The notes beneath the pieces are model-generated. The model did no database searches and was not told where the DNA came from. It saw only the letters and a list, made by a program, of their open reading frames with translations. A stretch of 64,000 nt of DNA, taken from assembly GCA_030247885.1 (NCBI GenBank), contig JAPDRO010000001.1:930001-994000 (forward strand), read 5' to 3'. Both the position numbers and the translations under genes were made by a program. The DNA is from Taxawa tesnikishii (nom. ined.) (lineage: Eukaryota > Ascomycota > Dothideomycetes > Dothideales). This document shows, piece by piece, positions 55,548-64,000 of this stretch. Numbering within the stretch: the first letter of the stretch is position 1; each line of letters opens with the position of its first letter.

Positions 55548-57623
55548 TTAAATCGTCTCTCGGACCTCCTCAATTCTTTCCACGTGTTCTCCTTTTCCAA
55601 CCCCCTCGGTTCTTTGTGTCTTCTGGCTGCCGAGGGCGACCTCTCTGAGCTCTTCAATAGCCTCGTCACCATCGAACGTGCGAACGATTTCCTCTAGGGT
55701 AGCACCCTTTGTTTCTGGGAGGGACACAACAATTAGCTTCGGGCTCGGTGGAACATCCTGCGCGAAGAGAAGACTTACCGATGAAGAAGAAATACACGAT
55801 GATGAGCTATCACATGTGTTAGCCAAGCCGGCCGCGTGTGATAGGAAGCGCTTACCCATAGAACCAACAAGCCCTCGTACAAGAGATAGTACTTCCATCC
55901 AGCACGGTCAATGCCAATCGGGTTGACGTACTGGCCAAAAAACAGAGCCAGGTTCGTCGCCAGACTCTGGACCATGACACCGTTGGCACGAATACGATAT
56001 GGCAGGATCTCAACCGGATACGCCAAACTCAACGACACCCTTGAAAACGGTCAGCTGCGTTCACAAACACTATGACAAGAATTGTCACGTACCAGCAGAG
56101 ATTGTAGAAGAAGTTCTGGAAGAAAATCATGCAGATGACTCCTCGGCCGAGTGCGATAGACCCGGTTTTGTTTTGGAGTGCGGTTAGTGCTATCCAGATA
56201 GCGAACGTACACAGCATGCCGGAATTTGAGGCCAGGAACAACGGCCGTCTCCCGATGCGGTCGACAAGCAATGCAAAGACGGAGGCCTCAATCCAGTTGG
56301 TGATTCCAATGATGCCGTTAAGGCGGTTCTGGAACCTTGGGTCGGTGATTCCAACGTCGTCAAGTACTTTGCTGCATAGGATCGGTCAGAGGGAAACATG
56401 ATTGCAGGAATTGGAGGACTTACGTCAGGTAGTAACCCGTCAGACCCGTGCCGCTGAGCTGGGATATAAGGCCACAGCACACGCAGATGAAGAGACGTTT
56501 CCGGTTTCCAGCTGATCAAAGTAGGTTTCAGGTCGGGATACCAGTGCATTGGGAACGAGGTACTCACGTGTGTTGATCAGGTCCACGTATCTTCCTTTCG
56601 ATTTGTCCTTCTCTTTTGTATCGATGCCCTTACCTCAGCAAACTCGAATCGGATAACTTCGTCATTGATATCTCCATTCGCATGATACCTCGCCAAGATC
56701 TTCAACGCTTCGTCCGGTCTATCCTTCGCGATCAACCATCCTGACCCAAGTCAGCGCAAACTTTCATCGGGTACCTACACCATCCTACTTACTGGGCGAC
56801 TCCGGAAGAAACCAGATCAACACCAATTGTATCCCACTTGGAGCGACCTGCAGCAAGCTCGGCAGCCTCCAACTCCAGTTACTTGCGATCTGCAGAGTTC
56901 CGTAGGTGGTCCATGCTGCGATCGTGGACCCGAAATAGTAGAACGTATTGTATATCGCCGTGATTTTGCCTCGCTGGTTTGGATGCGCGAGCTCCGTAAC
57001 CAACAGTGGGCTTGCGATGGCGCAAAGACTGGACCCTAGGCCGACTATCATGCCCCAGCCACGTCAGCCAACATCGCACCACCATGACAACAGAAAACAG
57101 GAGGAAGAAAGAAGGAAGACGAACTGAAGTACCGCCCGGCAATGAACATGCCAACATCCCGTGCGCCGGACTGCAACCCAGCGCCCAGAGCAACGATCAG
57201 ACTTCCGATCAGGATGGTACGCTGGCGGCCGACCCAGTCCGCAAGATTTGGTCCAATTGGCAGCGCGCACATGGAACCTACAGACTGGATGGCGTTTAGC
57301 AGACCTTGTCTGGATCCTGTCGGGTTGCCGAAGTCTAACACGAACGTCAGCTATCGACCCGTCGAGATGACACAGATGACTCCTCACAGGTCTTCCAGTA
57401 CGTCAGGGCCTGCAGGCCATTCATCATGGAGCTGTCCAACCACCGGATCAGTATCTAGTCGTGGAAAGGAATTGGTGGAGGACAGAAACTGGAGGGATAC
57501 TCACCCATCGTAACCGTTGGTCGCAGAACTGAGTATAGCAACGAATATTAGGAAGTACAATTTCCTCAATCCGGCATCCTGGAACCACCACCGGGATTGG
57601 TAACGCAGCTGTGGTGCCTCCAT
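55548..57623 (-). CDS. MFS sugar transporter (sugar porter family)
   Basis: Many short exons (about eight) encode a 12-helix hexose- or lactose/cellodextrin-type permease of the plasma membrane. It starts MEAPQLRYQSRWWFQD, with the first helix LYFLIFVAILSSATNGYDG. Family landmarks follow: SMMNGLQALTYWK, FGNPTGSRQGLLNAIQSVGSM, the loop LADWVGRQRTILIG, LLVTELAHPNQRGKITAIYN, the central PESPRW-type motif, the second-half loop DRIGRRPLFLASN, and the terminal FFIETKGATLEEI. The C-terminus is acidic and cytosolic. GNPTGSRQGLLNAIQS resembles fungal lactose/cellodextrin permeases more than high-affinity glucose carriers, but the substrate cannot be fixed from sequence. No sugar-use cluster lies next to it. 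Confidence 0.9.
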
Positions 57624-58188
57624 GTTGTGTGGGTGCCGCTTCTCTTCTCTTTACTTCCAACGTGATAATGGTAGGGACATGTAGCTTGTTCGAACTTGGA
57701 ATATCTTGGCTCTCATCTTATATGCATCGCTCACAGAACCGTAACCCAGTACAGTCTTTTAGCCGCGAGAATGAAATGGAATTCTTTCCGCACTGCTCGT
57801 GGCTCTGGCCTTCTCTCCGATGCACGAAGAGGATGTTGTGATACGTGACATCTAGCAGATACCGACAGATGACCTTCCCTCTCTGGTCGACGCGGGGAAG
57901 CAAATCTGGAGAGGATGGGGAAGCGGAACAGAGTTGGAGAAGATCTACACGAACTCAACATCCCGGTCGCAAGCTGCTCTCGCATTCAGGCAAAATGCAG
58001 GTATCACGACCGTCAGGCGATCGGGCCATGATATTTGCACCGAGTTATTGTATAATACTTCTGTATACTAGGGATACATGCACGCCCAGAGGGCAAATAT
58101 TTTCTCCGGCAAGCCCCGGAAGGAATAACTGCCCCCACACACACTCGCACTCACCACGTCTTTAGCATTAGCGTCATGCGACGTCCGG
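57624..58188. promoter_or_regulatory. Intergenic, sugar transporter promoter
   Basis: 565 bases between the transporter start and the 3' end of the next gene upstream, both on the minus strand. Nothing else recognised. Confidence 0.5.
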
Positions 58189-60881
58189 TCACTGCTTTCC
58201 CCTTGTGCTGAGGTACATCTCCAGCGCTCCATGTCCGCTGCTTGCGGTACTGCTCCGGCTCGCCACACTGCCCCTACTGCCCTCACTCCCCGACAGCGCA
58301 GGATGTCCAACATGATGGCCCCCTCCATGGCACGGACATCCGTTCAGCGTGCCACCTGTCTTCAACACGGCGACCAACGCCGCTTCCAGCAGCCTGTTGT
58401 GCCGTTCCAAGGCCTCAAGTCTCGCTTCCAAGCGCGTCGGTTTATCACTCTTGTTGCTGCTGGTGGTGTTTTCCTTTGTCAGGAGTTGCGGAGTCCCAAG
58501 GCCGAGCGGCGAGATCTCGCTCTTCACGGACGATGACAGCAGCTGCATCGAGCGCGCGGTCTTCGCACTCGACGGCGGAGACGGAAACATCACTCCATCG
58601 ATCGACTCTCTGTACGGTGGTGTGGGCAAGGCTTTGTTCATCGAGACGGGCTCCATTCCCGGCCGTGGGCAGTACGAGTTCGCCGACGTCGTCGAGTGCG
58701 AAGCGCTGTGGCCAACCTTCTTAGGCGTGGGTGGAAGATCCTTCTTTGGAGGCGGAGAGGGTAGTGAAGGGTCAAGCGTCGAGTTCCGCTTGACCGGACT
58801 GACGGGGCGGGGCGGAGTTTGAAGGCCGCGGAGATTGTGTGGCACCACCTTGGCAGAGCGAGGGCGTGGTGCTGGGCTCTTCCTGCCAACGACAAGGGGT
58901 CGGGGCGCGCGCGGGGCGTGCGTGTTGGATGTCTGATGCGATGAGCGCATTGGGCGAGGACCGTGCAAGCCGCGGCTTAGTGTTTGAACGCTTTGGGCCT
59001 CACTTTCGGCAATCGATGGTGTGTAACTTTGCTCCTTCCCTCCGTTACTTGCACTTTGGATCGCATCTTGGACAGGTCAAGCGGGCGAGGCTCTCCAGGC
59101 CGAGCCCTGCGGAGACGGCGACGTTGTGGCTGGGCGGTCGTTGATGGAGAGGGGGACTTGACCACAGCGTCGATGACGTGAGCCGGCTGTGGCCGACGAA
59201 ACCTGAGTCTGGGAGATGGCGTGATCTTCTGAGGGACGTTTGCTGCATGAGAAGTGATCGTTACTGCGGGTGGTAAGCCGTCTTTCAGTTGCCTGTTCTC
59301 TTTGTATGTGAATTTCTCCAAGATGGCAGTGCTAGAGGTTGAGCGGCCTGAGAGCTTCCTCTGTAGATGGCCATGCCCGTCAAGAAGCGTGTCGATTGAA
59401 CTTGGATTACGCTCAACTCGAAGTGGGCTTCGTGGTGGCGGAGGGCCAGGACTGTCCGAAATAGACCTTGGTGAGCAAGGGATCCTGTGCCAATTCAGAC
59501 CAGAGACGTCACTGGATGACCGCTGTAGGAGAACTGGATGGCTGTGCAACCGGCGAGGACTTGGATGGACGATATCTGTAAGCCCTTCACGCAAGAGGAG
59601 GTCTCCTTTGCATTTTGCGGTAGGAGCGGGAGGAGGAGGTGGTGGCACTGGCACTTGACTCGTGTGCGGAGGGTGGCTTGTGAGTGCAGTCTTTGAATCC
59701 GGTTTTGGCAGTGCAGTGGAGAAACCGGCTTGACCACCAGCCATGACAACGCCACTGTCAGGTAGTGGAGTCGGCGGGTTTGATGCAGCAGGCCGTACAG
59801 GCTGGCAGTCGCTCCGAGTCAGAATGCGTACTGTTGGTTTCTCAGGAAGAACTACAGGAGTACTAGCCTTGCTAATGAGATGCTCCTCCACCGGCAAGTG
59901 CTGGTCACCCAGGGTTTGGATCCAATCATCGAAGTTGTCTGAACTGAACTGGTCTGCGATCAGAACAGAGACACGAGATTCGATAATGTCTGGACTGCGG
60001 TGATGTAAGTGAAAAGCCGATATAAGAGATAGCTGCAAGCGCTTACTTGAGACTGAGAGGGTGATCGAGGAAGTTGATCTGGTCCACAGCAGGTGCGATC
60101 TGTAAATACCTGGTACCTGGAGAAGCATCGTTAGTACACCCTTGCGATGTGGATGAGGGACCACGTACCGTTTTTGGAAACCTTCTGGACTACATTCTGC
60201 GACAGCTTGCGCCGAGAGTCGTCGCTGACATTGTTTTCCTGGCCGTCGGCAGATAGTGCATCATTCAACCTATGCAGGTGAGCTTCGCCGAGTTGTTCTC
60301 AGCCAGCAGCCGTACCTTTCATGAGTTCTCGTCAAATTCTCTGATGGCCGCCTACGCTTTAGAAAACGCAATGGACTTTTAGGCACCGAAGCCATCCTCT
60401 TGGGACTGCCTCCTTTATTTGGTGACCGTGGCTGCGCGGGTCCAGTGGTTTTGAGGAAGAATGCCATATCGTAGGAGGGGTTTGCACGAGGCAGAACAAG
60501 CAGATTGGTGCCGGTCATCATGTTGTCGTTTGTGACAGCCGCAGTGCTTTCGGAGACGGAAACCGTGATGGAGTCCGTCCGTAAGATCTCGTGGGCGTTT
60601 GCGATATGAGACGCATCGACCGAAGAGTTCTTATGGGAGCTGTTATTCGTGTGGTTGGTTTCGTTGGCTTTGCTAACGCTACTCAAAGGATGGCTGGTAG
60701 GACTTGGCTCTGTTGCAGAAGGTAGGACCACAGACCCTACAGCCATACCCATAGGACCGAACATTGCAGGCGGAGATTGCAAGGGCTCGTCCTCTTCGGC
60801 TCCAGGCACCTCAAAGAGTCGTGGCGTGTGATTCGTAAAGGATGGTACAGGTCGGCAACGTCGGGTCGCGGAAAGGTGCAT
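58189..60881 (-). CDS. Uncharacterised fungal Ser/Pro-rich protein
   Basis: I read one multi-exon gene of about 800 residues with no known function. It starts MHLSATRRCRPVPSFT. Exon 1 holds YDMAFFLKTTGPAQPRS and SVPKSPLRFLKRRRPS. Two short introns (GTACGG to GCATAG; GTACGT to CTCCAG) lead to GTRYLQIAPAVDQINF and, after another, PDIIESRVSVLIADQF. The next part is disordered, with a poly-Pro tract, PSPRRLHSHPVLLQR, and a basic region PRPLDLSKMRSKVQVTEGR. Near 58985 the frame shifts by one base (one short) into a last part with KSPAPRPRSAKVVPHN, PVKRNSTLDPSLPSPPPKK and a predicted short coiled coil RLEARLEALERHNRLLEAAL. If that shift is not an error, the last 259 residues are a separate gene. 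Confidence 0.55.
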
Positions 60882-62124
60882 CTGCGACGACAGAGTAAGC
60901 CTATTGGATCATCAGCGAGCGCGTTCGAGTGATACTTGGTATATCTTACCTTCGTGTCAATCCTGAAGAGCGAAAAAGAACGAGCGAATATGGCGCATAG
61001 GAAGCCTGAGCCCACAAAGCGGACAGAAAAGGAGGAGTACAAGTAGCAGAGGCCCTTTCTTTGACTGACACAACAAGAGGGGTAAGAAACAGTAAAGCTA
61101 CGCGACGAGAGTGAGCGCTGCGCAAGGAGGTTCTGTGTAGCGGTTGTTGTGCGACGCAGGCTGCATATCATGCCGTGGACCTCCCGGCCGCAGAACCAGG
61201 ATCCCTGTTCATGCGCTCTGCACAGAAACTCATCTGAACAGTTGATCTGGATGGCTCGCCTGATTTGTTTAATGACTGACAGGTTGTCTGAGGCCTTGAA
61301 ACACGCATGGCCGCTCCAGGCTTGGTGGTGGGCAGTACGAGACTGACCACTGGCAATCAAGTGGGAACGAGAGGCGTCCGTCTTGACATGCAAGGAACCT
61401 ACTGCAGACGGCCCTGCTGTGCTTCACAGCTGAAACAAGGGGCGCAAAAGAGGCAACGGGAAAAGGTTGACGATGCATATGGACGAAGTAGGTTGTTGGC
61501 CGCAAAACAAAGATCAAGCGTCGCACTGCTACAATGGTGTCCTGGTTGGTGCTCTCTGATACGCCATGCGCCGTGTACATGGAACAGCAAGCAAAAGCCC
61601 GCCGTCTGGCTCTGAGCTGTGCGCGGCGTTGTACGAGCCCCTTGGGTGCGCTGTGTAGATGCAGTGACGGCAAGGTCGCAAACATTGAAGACGGTGGCTT
61701 GCCGGGGGAAGAGCGGGAAGCGAGGGTTTGAGATGGACAACGATAGCTTGGCGGCCCCTCGCAAGACACCTGTCCAGCGGTTGGCTGCACATCCCTACCA
61801 CGGTCAGACTGAGTGTTTGACTCGAGGGTATTTGACGGCCGTCTTGACACAGGGAGAGCATTGGTGAACGTGCACAATTCAGGCACGTCACGTCGCACCT
61901 CCGCAGCAACCAGGAGTGTTGGTAACTACCCGGCCACTGCAGTCTACCACTTGAGAACAGCTACATACGACCTAGGGTATATTGACCTGCAAATCCGCTG
62001 GTCCCATACTGAAAAGCCGTTTTCCGTCAACGCCGTGTTCCATGCTTTCGTAATAAACCTGTAACTTGTGATATTCCTCCCTCGCCCTGAACTCGCTTCC
62101 AAATACAAACATGTTGTACAATCG
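60882..62124. other. Intergenic, no gene recognised
   Basis: 1.2 kb between the promoter of the Ser/Pro-rich gene and the 3' end of SEN1. Overlapping frames on both strands show no domain. Confidence 0.5.
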
Positions 62125-64000
62125 TTAAGCTCTCTTCTGCTGTTTCTTCGGCATAAACGGATCGGCCGGCTTCCGCTTGCGCATAATCGCTGGCTGGGCC
62201 GGTTTCGCGGGCATCGAGGCCCGGGGTCTAGTCGCATCTTGTGTCTTAGGCGCAGTCGCAGGCTTGGCTTCACCCGTTTCGGGCTTGACTAATCCGTTCT
62301 GAAGCGTAAGGGTGCCGCTCCGCGACTCGCTGTAGGCATCCTCCATCTCGACATCTTGTTCATCGACATCGATCTTCGGCGGTACTGAGGATCGGCTGCT
62401 TGCGGTGTCAGGCGTCGAACGCATTTTGGCAAGCTTGTCCTCGAGTTTTACGCGCACCCCTCCATCGGTATCGGCGAGCTGCGTTCCTCGTCCTTTATCC
62501 GCGCCTCTTCCTTTACTCGGATTTCTTCTTTTACGCGAGCAGTAGGATCCTGGTAGACAGGTGTTGATCGTCCGCTGCCAGTGCTGCTGATGGATGCGGC
62601 CCTGCCATCTGATACTGCATTGTCTGAACTGAACCCGTTCTGAACAGATTTTGCTGACTTCTTCACCACGTTGCTGGGCTTGGCAGGGAAATTGGATGAA
62701 TGCTGCCGCAACATCGACATCAGGTCTCCAGTGGTGTAAGTACCTCTGTCCTTGGCATCCACCACAAGCTTCTTCCAGTACTCTCCTCGCATCAAGCTCT
62801 CCGAATTTCCAAGCACCCACAGACTGCTCTTGGCACGTGTCAAACCCACGTTCATACGTCGGATGTCTTGCAAGAAACCGATACCACCAGCGGGCGAAGC
62901 ACGCACACACGAGAAGATGATGACCTCACTCTCTCGACCTTGGAAGGCGTCTGTGGTGTTAAATTCAACCTTCTCGATGATGGTGTTGCCAAAGTGACGT
63001 GCGAAACGCTCCTTCAATTCGCGGAGCTGAGACTTGTAGGGAGTAATGATGCCGACCTTGCTCGAAAAGTCGAAGCTGTTGTAATCCTTTACCAGTCTTT
63101 CGTATAGAGCAATGGCCACTTCAATCTCTGCCAGATTAATGAGCGAATGCCCCTTGGGCGCCGCCTGATGTTGGCCTCGCACGTCGAAGAAACGGTATGG
63201 GGCAAGCAGCGAGCTAGAATGCCAAGGCCTCTTGCGCAAACCTGCCATATCGTCGCCATCAAGCAATCTGCCGTCGTAGAATGTCGCACTGGGAAATGCG
63301 CTGATATCTGGGTGCATACGATATTGCGTATCCAGCAGATGCACAGCATCGGGGAAGTTGCTCTGCATACGTACGAACAAACTCTGCTCGTATTGGAAGC
63401 GTGCAGCTTCCTTAGAGAAGACCGTGGGCGGTAGTTGTTTTGGATCTCCGACGAGGATACACTTCGCGCAGCCGTACTTCAACGGAATCAGAGCACTCAT
63501 TTCGACACACTGAGCAGCTTCGTCGACGACTACCGTTTCGAACTCGATGTTCAAACCCTGGAACATTTCGTGACCACTACCGCTCAAGGTGGCACAGATG
63601 ATGTGCGCCTCATCCAGAACGGCCTGTTGCACACGTTTTCTGTTGAGCTCCGCATTACGGCTTGCTGCATTTTCGGCATCTTTGGCGTTGTCTATTTGCG
63701 TCCCGAGTTGGGCTTTGCGCTTCTTGAGCAATTGGAAGTCTTCTTGCAATTTTGAAAGTTCTTCACCCTTAGCTTCTCCAGCATCGAGCTGTGCCCTTGC
63801 AAGTCGTAGCTGTTCTGAGACACCTTGGTGTTCCTTCATGATTTGCTGCGTCTTCTGTCGCGCGTCATTGTCTCCGTTAGTTTGACCAAGCTTCTGATTG
63901 ACGAGTTCATCCATGGTCACATCAACCACGTTCGTGTTGATGGCATCGCTGCGTCCCAGACGAACCACATTGACCTTCTTGTGCACACCCTTCAACGTCT
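62125..64000 (-). CDS. SEN1: Sen1-type RNA/DNA helicase, C-terminal part
   Basis: Partial: the 5' part, including Walker A, lies beyond the right edge. Sen1/senataxin is a superfamily 1B helicase that ends Pol II transcription of short noncoding RNAs and removes R-loops. A coiled-coil prong region (about 63700-63900) comes first. Helicase motifs follow in order: VVVDEAAQ (II), LVGDPKQLPPTV (III), LDTQYRMHPDIS (IV), TTDAFQGRESEVIIFS (V) and RRMNVGLTRAKSSLWVLGN (VI). The C-terminal tail is disordered, with alternating Lys/Glu and a basic end, RKRKPADPFMPKKQQKRA, resembling a nuclear localisation signal. At C4, 62457-62460, the frame is one base short between SSPIPMEG and VRVKLEDKLAKM, a probable sequence error; the tail is open after that. 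Confidence 0.93.

Overview
The window is nuclear DNA of a filamentous ascomycete (Pezizomycotina, most likely a Dothideomycete). The evidence is short GT-AG introns of 50-90 nt, an AreA/NIT2 GATA factor ending in the conserved EWEWLTMSL tail, Crz1, the fungal DASH subunit Dad2, a mitochondrial porin, and a retroelement carrying CpA-to-TpA damage typical of RIP. I used no database, so product names rest on recognised motifs.

Layout. 0-8 kb: mitochondrial malonyl-CoA:ACP transacylase; a stretch at 1.47-2.24 kb holding three tRNA-like loci (Leu, Glu, Pro) broken by extra introns; a Tctex-type dynein light chain; Vtc1; porin/VDAC. 8-20 kb: exportin Crm1, PP1 inhibitor Ypi1, then a run of cell-division genes: Dad2 and shugoshin head to head, followed by a KEN-box protein of unknown function. 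21-25 kb: an alpha-acetolactate decarboxylase-like gene and a PHD-finger plus CANIN (Nse6-like) gene. 25.5-33.9 kb: an AT-rich Ty3/gypsy fossil whose 5' LTR is split by a Tc1/mariner element. 34-46 kb: sphingolipid delta-4 desaturase, Crz1, an AIM34-like SAP protein, COX18 and ALG11. 48-64 kb: AreA/NIT2, a sugar transporter, an uncharacterised Ser/Pro-rich protein and the C-terminal part of the Sen1 helicase, which runs off the right edge.

Most genes are unlinked housekeeping functions: mitochondrial biogenesis (MCT1, porin, COX18, AIM34-like), nuclear transport and RNA (Crm1, Sen1), chromosome segregation (Dad2, Sgo1, possibly the next gene), and calcium and nitrogen regulation (Crz1, AreA). 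No secondary-metabolite or metabolic cluster is visible.

Two points run across the window. First, at least nine host genes contain apparent single-base frame breaks, nearly all one base short and most beside homopolymers, which looks like sequencing error rather than gene decay. Second, the tRNA-like loci carry the normal anticodon-loop intron plus intron-like inserts of about 50 nt in the D arm or variable loop, most with spliceosomal GT...AG ends and branch-point-like motifs. That is the most unusual signal in the window.
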